Origin: CAZTWC01 sp964617105 [NCBI: uncultured Myxococcia bacterium]
Lineage (GTDB): Bacteria > CAZTWC01
Reading direction: 5' to 3'
Length of the DNA stretch: 14,763 bases
NCBI GenBank assembly: GCA_964617105.1
Contig: CAZTWC010000001.1
Location: 63,175 to 77,937, forward strand
The notes under the pieces were generated by a model. That model saw only the letters and a list, made by a program, of their open reading frames with translations. It did not search any database and was not told where the DNA came from. The position numbers were made by a program, and so were the translations under genes. Every line of letters starts with the position of its first letter. Position 1 is the stretch's first letter. Below, piece after piece: positions 1 through 7,507 of this stretch.

Positions 1-3000
1 CCTGGCCGGTGATACAACTATTGGCAGTGACAATATGCAGCGGCGCCTTTAGTTGGGCTGATATAACCCCTTTTAAAAATGAGCGCAGCCGGGAAATATC
101 CTCCGTCAACTGGGAATAATCCTGATCTGAAGAGGAAAATTTCATGGGCCCAAAATTGCCCAGATAAATAACTCCCGCAATTTTCAATGGGCCCAGAGAG
201 CTTATTAACCATCTGAAATGATCACTGTTTTTCGGATCCAGAATAAAAGTATACTCTGAATCACGAATAAAGGCATCGCCCTGAAACAGGGCAAAAACCT
301 CTCTATGAGGATGGCCATCCCCTTTTATCTGATGGGCCAATACCTGGGCGAGACCCTGCTGATCTGCCATAATTAGCCAGGCCCCCTCTGAAAAAGAGCC
401 TGAAGATGATTCTGGTGCTGCTTGCCACTCTATCTGGTGCAGTAAACTCTGGATCCGCTCCTCTCCTGATGGAGATTTCTGAGTACTCAAAAATTCCTGG
501 CCGCCAATCTGGATGCCCTCCCCTTGAGCCTCTTCTGCCAACATTAAGTCCTCATCCTGTAAAAATTCGGTTTTATACTGACGACCCAAAAAAGGGATTG
601 AAGGGATTGAAAAAGAGTTTATGGGTTGGGAAGGTAAAATCGGGGTCCAGTTCAGGTTGAAGCCCTGGGTCCACAAACTGCCCAGCACGCTTAAAAATTG
701 CTTAAGTTGCTCCGCCTGAACCTTTGCCTCCCTGACCGCTGGCTCCTCTTGAGCAGAGGACCCGGGTGCCCGGCTTAGAAAAAAACTTCTATTTCTATCT
801 TTGCCTGATAACAGGGATCTGCACAGAGAGGTTAAGGTGATCCCCGGTCCAATCTCTAAAAAAATATCCGCTTTTTCCTGGGTTAGCCGGGAAAAGGCCT
901 GGGTAAATTGAACTGGTTTACTAATATGGCGGCACCAGTAAGTTTGATTCAATTCATCTTGACTGCACAGCTCCGCCTTAACCGTGCTCACCAAAGGGGT
1001 TTGTAAAGAACCAATTCCCTCCACCTGCTGCAAAAACCGGTCAAAATCCTCCAGCATGGGCTCCATAAGCGGCGAATGGAAAGCATGGGAAACTTCCAGT
1101 TTTTTATACCTTATCTTTTGCTGGGATAAAAGTTGGGCTATCTGGGCCAACTCTTTTTCACCTCCTGATAGTACCAATTGGTTGGCTGAGTTATAAGCGG
1201 CAATAGAGACCCGCTGGCTAAAAGGCTCTACTATAGGCGACAATTGATCGTGGTTGGCAAAAACCGCCATCATCTGACCCGCTTCTGGGAGATCCTGCAT
1301 CAATTGGCCCCGTTTTTCAGCGATCTTCATGGCAGTTTTGGCATCCAGGGCTCCACCTACTGCGGCTGCGGAAATCTCCCCCACACTATGTCCCAAAACA
1401 TAGGCTGGTTTAATGCCCAACTCTATAAGCATCTGGGCCATGGCCACCTGGAAAGCCACCAAAAGAGGTTGGGAGATGGAAGTCTGCTTGATCTGTTGGG
1501 CAATAGCATCCAGATTGATACAACTGTCTAAGAGAGTATCTTGCAGATGGCTATAACCGCATAGTTGTTGAAAATATTGGTTAAAAGAGGGTAAATATTT
1601 AAAAAAACCGCTCCCCTGGCCGAGAAACTGGGCTCCCTGGCCGGGAAACAGAAATGCCACCCTCAATACCCGTCTTTGGTCAACTCCATCTCCGCATATC
1701 CACTGGTAATTGGCGGCTGAACCAGGAGTCTGACGGCTGACCGCCACAGAAGATGAACAGTCCTTCCGCTCAGATTCCTGGTCAAGGACGCCAGCCAACT
1801 GTTTCAGCGATTCAGATATATCCTCTTGTTCACAAACTGCCTCCAGGGGGAGCGCAGTACGCTGGCTGAATCCGGTTCGTCCTTTCGCCATTTGGGAACA
1901 TAGATCCTCTATGGAAATAGGGATATCCTGTTCAGCCATGGATTGAGCGTAACCCTGCAAATGTTCCCGATCAGGAGCGCTCAAAGTAAATAAATGGTAA
2001 GGCCAACTTGAGATTGCCGGTTTTAAGGTCCGAACCGGGGCCTCTTCCAGCACCAGATGGCAGTTGGTTCCGCCAAAGCCAAAAGAGTTGATTCCCGCTC
2101 TCAACGGTGCGCTGCCTCTCCATTTTTCCAAATCGGTCTGAATCCGTAAGGGAGTTTTAAGATCCTTTAGTTGAAAATCCTCTACTGAACAGTGAAGCGA
2201 CGGGGGCAAAATCTGGTGCTTCAGGCAAAGCAGCATCTTTATAAAACTGGCTACTCCCGCTGCTCCCAATAGATGGCCTATATTTGATTTAACCGAGCCG
2301 ATGGGAATGCTGTTTTGTGGCTGACCCGAAAAAAACTTGCTCAGCGAACGCAGTTCTATAGGATCTCCCAGCGGAGTTCCGGTTCCATGGGCCTCAATAG
2401 CGCTAATAGTAGCAGGATCAATATTTGAATTGGCATAGGCTTTCTCCAGCACTGCCACCTGTCCCGGAAGATGGGGGGCCATTGCTCCTACCGAGCGGCC
2501 ATCGTTATTGATGGCACTGCCCTTGATTACTCCCCAGATATGATCACCTTCGGCCAGCGCCCGGCTCAGAGGCTTCAACAACACCAGACCAGCGCCCTCT
2601 CCTGGCACAAAGCCATCGGCCTTTCGGGAAAAGGGGCGGCTTTTACCAGTTTTGGAAAGCGCACCCGCCTGGCCAAAATAGCGGTGGGCCACCGGGGTCA
2701 AATTTAGATTAATCCCCCCCGCAATAGCCAAATCACACTCTCTGGTCAATAGGCTCTGAATCGCCAGGTGAATAGTCACCATCGAGGAAGAGCAAGCTGT
2801 ATCAATGGCCATGGATGGGCCGGTAATATTGAGTTCATGGGAGAGCCTAGATGCCAGCATGTTTAACAGATTATCAACTAAAAGCAGAGGATGAAGAGAG
2901 GGGGTGGAGGAGATCCGTTCCATCTCCTGTTTAAATTGCTGCCTGGTATCTTGATCAAGGGAGTTGAAAATACTGCTTTTGGCCAATCGAGCAAAAGCCT

Positions 3001-5236
3001 CTTGACGATGCAAGGGAGTGGTTAACAACTCCTGGTAAGGGACCTGGTTAGAGCCAATATACACACCTATAGATTGATTTTGGCGCCGCTTTTCTCCGTG
3101 AAAACTGGTCTCCAGCAACTCCAGCCCCAACTCCAGCAAAACTCGCTGCTGCGGGTCCATCACCCGGGCTTCTTCAACATCAACGGAGAAGAAACTGTTA
3201 TCAAAAGAGTAAGGATCAGTCAAGAAACTACCCCATTTACAATCCAGTTGATCTATGGTGCCATCCGAAAATCTCCCCTTAGGGATATCCTCTATCAGAT
3301 CAGCCCCACTGGCGAGATTGTTCCAGAAATCTTCGGGAGTAGAGGCTTGTGGAAAACGACAGGCAACTCCAATAACCGCTATATCTACTGTTTCAGTATA
3401 CCTGGTATCCTCTTTTTTCATCGATTCGATCTTTGCTCTCTTTTTAATGATAAAAGTCTCAGCATCTTTTGCATCTCTCTGGGAGGGGAAATGGTCTGGC
3501 AATATACTTTTATTGTTTTGGCTGTCCAAATATTTTTTAGCCAGCACATAGCGGCGAATTTTGCCGCTAGAGGTTCTGGGGATCTTTCTATTGTCAATCA
3601 AAAACACCTGTTGGATGGTGATGCCCAACTCCCCTTGCAGCCGCCTTTTCACCTTAAAGGGCAATTGAACATGATCTACCCCTTCTGGTTCGGGACAGAT
3701 AAACACCAAAATCTCCTCGCCATCTATCTCTCCGGCCTGGGCAGTGGAGCAGGCTACCGACAGATGGACCCCCTCTACCCTATTGGCCACCTCTTCCAGG
3801 TCTTGAGGAAAAACATTGCGGCCGGCAAAATTGATCATCTCTTTGATCCGGCCGCAGATAGCCAACCTTCCCTCTTTGATAAAACCTATATCACCGGTTC
3901 GCAACCAGCCATTGTACCTGGTCTGTAAAGTGGCATTAGCATCCTGAAAATAGCCGGCAGATATATTTGGCCCTTTAACCAGAATCTCTCCAGTTCCATC
4001 TCCAACCACATCTCTATTCTCCTGATCAACTATTTTTACCTGGCAGCCATCCAAAAGGGGACCCACGCTAACTACCTGGATCTCCTCTTCTTCTGCCCCA
4101 TTAATTTCATCACCGGCAACCTGATCCGCCTGGTGCTTTGACACTGCCTCTTCTGTAACCTCAATTACCTCTCCCCTTCTTTGCAGCGGTTCTTTTAACA
4201 AACTATGGTAATGAAACCCTTTTCCCCGGGCCGCAAAAGATACTCCCACCGAGGCTTCTGCCAATCCATAACAGGGCAAAATAGCCTGGCGCCGAAAACC
4301 AACAGCGCTAAAGCGTTGGCTAAATTTTTTTAAAACCTTTAGGTTAATTACCTCCGCTCCCACCACAAAAATTTCTACAAAACTCAAATCCCAATTATTA
4401 TGGTCAATATCCTTTATCTGGTTGACAATATAGTGCAAAGCAGTATTGGTGACCGACAGCATGGTGGCTCGATTTTGGGAGGCCAAATTAAGCCAGTTTT
4501 GCGGATTTCTCAAAAACTGGGCCGGGGTCATTTTGATTTGACGGCAGTTGCTGTAAAGAGGAAGCAGGTGGCAGCCTACCATGCCCAAATCGTGATAGTG
4601 GGGGATCCAACTCAACTCCACATCCTTCTCATCCATATTGGACCTGGTCTGCATCTGATGCAGGTTGGCCAGGATATTCTCCTGACTTAACAAAACCCCT
4701 TTAGGTGCGCTGGTGCTGCCCGAGGAGTATTGGATCAGGGCCGGATCCTGAGGTTTAACCTCCTGATTAAAGAATAGTTGACTGCTCTCTTTTAGAGACT
4801 CCAGATAGATAAACTGTTGCTCAAGCCCCTTAATTGGCGGGATATCCTGGGAGATTATAACTTTGGGACCTTCTAATTTTTCCCAGACATTTATTAGTTT
4901 ACGCTGGAGGTCCACTTTGCCGGGACCAATAGGGGCAGGTAAGGGCACCGGGATAAACCCGCCACATTGACAGGCCCAAAAGGCGGGATAAAAATCAGCC
5001 GGCCTCTCAAAAACCAGGGGTAAAGGCGAGCCTGGTTTAACCCCGGCATCCAATAGTCCGGCGGCAATTCTCTGAGCCTGGTCAAAGAGGCTGGCCAGAG
5101 TTTGCTCAACCAAATTACCATTTTGGTTCCAATAGAGTATGTTGCCGGCCTGGCCAATCTTATCAGCATCGGCGGCACGGGCCTTTAACATCTGGGACAG
5201 GGAGTTAAACTGGTCCATAATTGATCTATCTTTCAT
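1..5236 (-). CDS. Fatty acyl-AMP ligase / type I polyketide synthase (FAAL-KS-AT-KR...), 3' end outside window
   Basis: Open for 1745 codons with no stop to the left edge. Residues about 20-560 form an acyl-adenylating domain: AMP-binding loop YSSGSTSAPKG (170-180), SWIPHYHDLGMVG (209-221) and the C-terminal SGKIRR near 555. The HYHDLG form and long C-terminal insertions favour a fatty acyl-AMP ligase over an acyl-CoA synthetase. The ketosynthase (about 614-1066) has Cys815 in DTACSSS, His950 in EAHGTG and His988 in SNIGHLLGAAG, a complete catalytic set. The acyltransferase (about 1190-1490) has Ser1284 in GHSVGE and the HAFH motif (1384-1387) typical of malonyl-CoA selectivity. From about 1595 (HQIEWQ) the structural half of a ketoreductase begins; its NADPH-binding half is beyond the edge. 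No dehydratase or carrier domain is visible. Predicted role: activate a fatty acid, extend it by one malonate unit and reduce the beta-keto group. The start ATG has only a weak ribosome site; an in-frame ATG six codons on is the alternative. It lies 22 bp after ttcA, probably co-transcribed. The product is unknown. Confidence 0.9.
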   Translation of the reverse strand, partial: MKDRSIMDQFNSLSQMLKARAADADKIGQAGNILYWNQNGNLVEQTLASLFDQAQRIAAGLLDAGVKPGSPLPLVFERPADFYPAFWACQCGGFIPVPLPAPIGPGKVDLQRKLINVWEKLEGPKVIISQDIPPIKGLEQQFIYLESLKESSQLFFNQEVKPQDPALIQYSSGSTSAPKGVLLSQENILANLHQMQTRSNMDEKDVELSWIPHYHDLGMVGCHLLPLYSNCRQIKMTPAQFLRNPQNWLNLASQNRATMLSVTNTALHYIVNQIKDIDHNNWDLSFVEIFVVGAEVINLKVLKKFSQRFSAVGFRRQAILPCYGLAEASVGVSFAARGKGFHYHSLLKEPLQRRGEVIEVTEEAVSKHQADQVAGDEINGAEEEEIQVVSVGPLLDGCQVKIVDQENRDVVGDGTGEILVKGPNISAGYFQDANATLQTRYNGWLRTGDIGFIKEGRLAICGRIKEMINFAGRNVFPQDLEEVANRVEGVHLSVACSTAQAGEIDGEEILVFICPEPEGVDHVQLPFKVKRRLQGELGITIQQVFLIDNRKIPRTSSGKIRRYVLAKKYLDSQNNKSILPDHFPSQRDAKDAETFIIKKRAKIESMKKEDTRYTETVDIAVIGVACRFPQASTPEDFWNNLASGADLIEDIPKGRFSDGTIDQLDCKWGSFLTDPYSFDNSFFSVDVEEARVMDPQQRVLLELGLELLETSFHGEKRRQNQSIGVYIGSNQVPYQELLTTPLHRQEAFARLAKSSIFNSLDQDTRQQFKQEMERISSTPSLHPLLLVDNLLNMLASRLSHELNITGPSMAIDTACSSSMVTIHLAIQSLLTRECDLAIAGGINLNLTPVAHRYFGQAGALSKTGKSRPFSRKADGFVPGEGAGLVLLKPLSRALAEGDHIWGVIKGSAINNDGRSVGAMAPHLPGQVAVLEKAYANSNIDPATISAIEAHGTGTPLGDPIELRSLSKFFSGQPQNSIPIGSVKSNIGHLLGAAGVASFIKMLLCLKHQILPPSLHCSVEDFQLKDLKTPLRIQTDLEKWRGSAPLRAGINSFGFGGTNCHLVLEEAPVRTLKPAISSWPYHLFTLSAPDREHLQGYAQSMAEQDIPISIEDLCSQMAKGRTGFSQRTALPLEAVCEQEDISESLKQLAGVLDQESERKDCSSSVAVSRQTPGSAANYQWICGDGVDQRRVLRVAFLFPGQGAQFLGQGSGFFKYLPSFNQYFQQLCGYSHLQDTLLDSCINLDAIAQQIKQTSISQPLLVAFQVAMAQMLIELGIKPAYVLGHSVGEISAAAVGGALDAKTAMKIAEKRGQLMQDLPEAGQMMAVFANHDQLSPIVEPFSQRVSIAAYNSANQLVLSGGEKELAQIAQLLSQQKIRYKKLEVSHAFHSPLMEPMLEDFDRFLQQVEGIGSLQTPLVSTVKAELCSQDELNQTYWCRHISKPVQFTQAFSRLTQEKADIFLEIGPGITLTSLCRSLLSGKDRNRSFFLSRAPGSSAQEEPAVREAKVQAEQLKQFLSVLGSLWTQGFNLNWTPILPSQPINSFSIPSIPFLGRQYKTEFLQDEDLMLAEEAQGEGIQIGGQEFLSTQKSPSGEERIQSLLHQIEWQAAPESSSGSFSEGAWLIMADQQGLAQVLAHQIKGDGHPHREVFALFQGDAFIRDSEYTFILDPKNSDHFRWLISSLGPLKIAGVIYLGNFGPMKFSSSDQDYSQLTEDISRLRSFLKGVISAQLKAPLHIVTANSCITGQ

Positions 5237-5258
5237 TTGCAATTTCCCATCCTGGTTT

Positions 5259-6044
5259 TTAACTTTTTAAGTTCAATAAATGGCGGCGGTTCACTCGCTC
5301 AGTGTCCATGGCCGAGAGGATTGAATTTTTAATACCTGGATATTTTTGATGCAGATTCTCCAGCAGGGTTTTTAACATTTTTCTCTTGAGATCACCCTGG
5401 CTATAGGGACAACCGCAAGACTGCACCGGAATTTTTGTTTTATAGGCAAATTTTACGATCAGCTCCTCTGGCACATAAACCAGGGGCCGAATAACTCGTC
5501 CTTTGCCATCATCACAGAGCAAATTGGCCGACATCCCCTTGATTTGGCCAATAAAAAACAGGTTTAACAGCAGAGTTTCCACAAAATCATCCATATGATG
5601 CCCCAGAGCCAACTTGTTGAATCCCCGTTTCCAGGCAAAATCGTAAAGAACTCCGCGCCTGACTCTGGAGCATAGAGAGCAGGGGCAATCCCCGGGTTGA
5701 AGCGCCTGGATGATGATCTCATTGATACCGCCATCGCCAGCTGGAATAATATGAAAAGGGATATCTATCCGGGCCATATAATTGACCAGCCGCTCCCGGT
5801 CAAACTCTTCAAATTTATTATCAACATAGGCTGCCTCCAGATGATACTTAACCGGCGCTTTCACCTGCAGCCGCCGCAAAACATGAAGCATGGTCAGAGA
5901 ATCCTTGCCCCCGGAAACCGCCACCAAAATCTTATCACCATCAGCAGTCAGTTGAAAATCTCCAATAGCCTGCCCCACCTTTTTGACAATTTTCCGCCCA
6001 CTTCCGCGGGTCAATTCCTGTTGTATTAAAGCCGGTGTATGCAT
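5259..6044 (-). CDS. ttcA: tRNA 2-thiocytidine synthetase TtcA family (PP-loop ATPase)
   Basis: An adenylating, iron-sulfur-dependent tRNA thiolase of the TtcA family, which makes 2-thiocytidine at tRNA position 32 in the cytoplasm. Numbered from this start, the ATP-binding PP-loop SGGKDS is at 44-49 and the CSLCSRVRRG signature supplies Cys122 and Cys125. GHHMDDFVETLLLN lies near 148-161, and a third cluster-ligand candidate sits in SCGCPYSQGDLKRK (Cys210, with Cys212 nearby). These Cys positions and the RVRRG motif separate it from TilS. The start is uncertain: ATG 6044 has AGG nine bases upstream; ATG 6053 and TTG 6080 are in frame but lack well-spaced ribosome sites. At 261 residues it is somewhat short for TtcA but complete. 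It is the first gene of a probable two-gene operon with the polyketide synthase. That context leaves open a role in sulfur chemistry for the metabolite, but nothing in the sequence departs from ordinary TtcA. Confidence 0.85.
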   Translation of the reverse strand: MHTPALIQQELTRGSGRKIVKKVGQAIGDFQLTADGDKILVAVSGGKDSLTMLHVLRRLQVKAPVKYHLEAAYVDNKFEEFDRERLVNYMARIDIPFHIIPAGDGGINEIIIQALQPGDCPCSLCSRVRRGVLYDFAWKRGFNKLALGHHMDDFVETLLLNLFFIGQIKGMSANLLCDDGKGRVIRPLVYVPEELIVKFAYKTKIPVQSCGCPYSQGDLKRKMLKTLLENLHQKYPGIKNSILSAMDTERVNRRHLLNLKS

Positions 6045-6088
6045 AGACGCCATCCTATCTTTAATGTGATTGGTTGGCAATGATTTTT

Positions 6089-6108
6089 AATTGGGTTTGC
6101 TCCCAATT
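6089..6108 (-). repeat. Small hairpin in the probable ttcA leader
   Basis: Perfect 7-bp inverted repeat AATTGGG/CCCAATT around a 6-base loop. In the ttcA direction it lies about 45 bases upstream of the chosen start. Neither strand has a T-run after it, so it is not an obvious terminator. Function unknown; it may be a leader structure or chance. Confidence 0.4.
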
Positions 6109-6141
6109 GAGGGGTGATTTCAGGCGTCAAAAGATGTTGGC

Positions 6142-6315
6142 ATACCCATATGGTAACCGAGGCAGTCGCCCCATATTTGTCGTTGAGATCTGCCCCGGCT
6201 TGCCAGTGGCTGGCCAGGTTACCGTTTTGAAACTAACCTGACTAACCATCCAAATTTACCTGCCTACAGCCCAATCCTCAACTCCGGCGTCACATTTTCC
6301 TTGCTATATGGGTAT
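6142..6315. repeat. Separated 10-bp inverted repeat in the divergent promoter region
   Basis: ATACCCATAT at 6142-6151 is the exact reverse complement of ATATGGGTAT at 6306-6315. The right arm lies inside the spacer of the predicted exbB promoter. Two copies of one regulator site, one per divergent gene, would explain it. The arms are short, so chance cannot be excluded. Confidence 0.35.
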
Positions 6316-6329
6316 CTATACTATATATT
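6301..6329 (+). promoter_or_regulatory. Predicted sigma70-type promoter of the exbB operon
   Basis: TTGCTA (6301-6306, four of six match to TTGACA) and TATATT (6324-6329, five of six match to TATAAT) are separated by 17 bp, the optimal spacing. Transcription would start near 6336, giving a leader of about 65 bases before the exbB ATG at 6402. It is the best promoter-like match in the gap. The assignment is by pattern only. Confidence 0.5.
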
Positions 6330-6340
6330 GAGCACCCTTG

Positions 6341-6357
6341 TGATATGAATATTCATA
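6341..6357. promoter_or_regulatory. Palindromic operator candidate, partly Fur-like
   Basis: TATGAATATTCATA (6344-6357) is a perfect 14-base palindrome placed just after the predicted transcription start, where a repressor would block the exbB promoter. The overlapping 15-mer at 6341-6355 matches 10 of 14 fixed positions of the 7-1-7 Fur consensus TGATAATnATTATCA. Iron control would suit a TonB operon, but the match is partial and another repressor is equally possible. Confidence 0.35.
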
Positions 6358-6401
6358 GGCTAATAATACTTGGCAATTTTATATGATCTAAAGAGGTAGA
6401 T

Positions 6402-7031
6402 ATGTTAACCAAATTAGTGATGAATTTTGTTTTAATCGGGGCCGAATGGGTTTTGTGGCTCCTGTTTATCCTTAGTTTCCTCTCCATTGCCATTGTTATC
6501 GAGAGAGCGATCTTTTTTGTCCAGCGAACCCTGGGGGTCAAGACCATTAGAGATAAAATAGTGCCTCTGCTTAAGGAGCATAAGTTTGACCAGGTGCTGG
6601 TTATTGCTAAAAGTAAATCCACCACTGAAGGTAATATTATTGCCGCGGGAATCAAGTCCAGCATGACGGAAAACCCCGGGGCGGTAGAGCGCCGGATGAG
6701 CGGAACCATGGCCCTGGAACAGGAAAAACTGGAGCGCTGGCTCTCCTTTTTGGGTACCCTGGGCAACAATGCCCCCTTTATTGGACTATTTGGCACAGTG
6801 CTGGGGATTATCAAAGCTTTTCATGATCTGTCTATGGACACCCAGGGCGGAGCCAGTGTGGTGATGACGGGAATATCGGAAGCCCTGGTGGCCACAGCGG
6901 TGGGGCTGTTTGTAGCTATCCCGGCGGTGGTGACTTTTAATATATTCCAGCGGGCCATTGCCCGAAAAATGGCCAACAGTGAAGCTTTGGCCGAAGCCTT
7001 GCTGGCCGCCCTCAAAGGAAATAAACAGTAA
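6402..7031 (+). CDS. exbB: ExbB-type proton channel subunit (MotA/TolQ/ExbB family)
   Basis: An inner-membrane proton-channel subunit that, with ExbD, powers TonB. At 209 residues it has the usual ExbB length and layout: a first membrane helix at about 12-34, a long cytoplasmic segment, then helices at about 118-140 and 157-180. The family core LGNNAPFIGLFGTVLGI and the segment EALVATAVGLFVAIP, where the channel-lining polar residues of the family lie, are both intact. A ribosome site AAGAGG sits five bases before the ATG. The stop shares a base with the exbD start (TAATG), implying coupled translation. The downstream tonB and receptor genes favour ExbB over TolQ or MotA. It is the first gene of the plus-strand operon, behind the predicted promoter. 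Confidence 0.9.
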   Translation: MLTKLVMNFVLIGAEWVLWLLFILSFLSIAIVIERAIFFVQRTLGVKTIRDKIVPLLKEHKFDQVLVIAKSKSTTEGNIIAAGIKSSMTENPGAVERRMSGTMALEQEKLERWLSFLGTLGNNAPFIGLFGTVLGIIKAFHDLSMDTQGGASVVMTGISEALVATAVGLFVAIPAVVTFNIFQRAIARKMANSEALAEALLAALKGNKQ

Positions 7032-7507
7032 TGCAACGGTTTAGAAAATTAAAAAATAATAATCTAATCACTGATATCAATATCACTCCTCTGGTGGATA
7101 TCACCCTGGTTTTGCTGATTATCTTTATGGTGACCGCCACTTATATCGCCCGCCTGGCTATCCCACTAGAGTTGCCCAAAGCCGGGTCTGCGGAGCAGAT
7201 GGAGGATAGTTTATTGGCGGTCACCCTGGGCCAGGAAAACAAACTCTATCTTAACGGCCAGGAAGCCCGGGATAGAGATCTGGAACAGGCGGTGGAAAAT
7301 TTTCAAAAAGATAACAAAAAGATCCGGGTGCTCATATCAGCCGATCGGCGGGTGAGTTTTGAGCGGTTTGTTAATGTTCTTGACCGGTTACAAATTTTAG
7401 GCGTTATACATCATGCCATAAATACCGTCCCCTTTGACCAGGATGAGTTGATTGAAGATGATAACCAGAACAGGGATTCCAAAGAGGATAACAAGGTGAA
7501 AGAGTGA
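7031..7507 (+). CDS. exbD: ExbD/TolR-family energy transduction protein
   Basis: The single-pass partner of ExbB. A short cytoplasmic N terminus is followed by NITPLVDITLVLLIIFMV (17-34), where Asp23 corresponds to the conserved protonatable aspartate of ExbD/TolR. A periplasmic domain then runs to about residue 135 and an acidic, lysine-rich tail follows (EDDNQNRDSKEDNK). The 158 residues are slightly more than usual because of this tail. An AGGA site lies 11 bases before the ATG inside exbB, and the stop overlaps the tonB GTG by four bases (GTGA). The gene fits an energy module co-expressed in fixed order with exbB and tonB. Confidence 0.9.
   Translation: MQRFRKLKNNNLITDINITPLVDITLVLLIIFMVTATYIARLAIPLELPKAGSAEQMEDSLLAVTLGQENKLYLNGQEARDRDLEQAVENFQKDNKKIRVLISADRRVSFERFVNVLDRLQILGVIHHAINTVPFDQDELIEDDNQNRDSKEDNKVKE

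Larger units (their letters stand above)
6045..6401. other. Divergent intergenic region between ttcA and the exbB operon
   Basis: About 360 bp with no convincing gene on either strand. It should hold the promoters of both divergent transcription units. Recognisable content is a hairpin near the ttcA side (6089-6108), a 10-bp inverted-repeat pair (6142-6151 and 6306-6315), a direct heptamer repeat ACTAACC-TG-ACTAACC (6232-6247), a sigma70-like promoter (6301-6329) and a palindrome (6344-6357). I could not identify a convincing minus-strand promoter for ttcA. Confidence 0.6.

Noticed and set aside
580-615. Short tandem repeat in the polyketide synthase (protein SIPSIP)
   Set aside because: Two imperfect copies of about nine bases within an inter-domain linker; no sign of a functional repeat.
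3074-3928. Open plus-strand frame of 284 codons opposite the polyketide synthase gene
   Set aside because: It is antisense to the ligase-ketosynthase junction, whose protein is unambiguous. Its translation has no recognisable motif and no ribosome site.
5233-5250. Five-codon minicistron (MGNCK) whose TGA overlaps the polyketide synthase ATG
   Set aside because: An ATGA overlap could indicate translational coupling, but the minicistron has no ribosome site and is short enough to be chance.
5259-6044. TilS (tRNA Ile lysidine synthetase) as the PP-loop protein
   Set aside because: The CSLCSRVRRG motif and additional C-terminal Cys residues are TtcA hallmarks absent from TilS.
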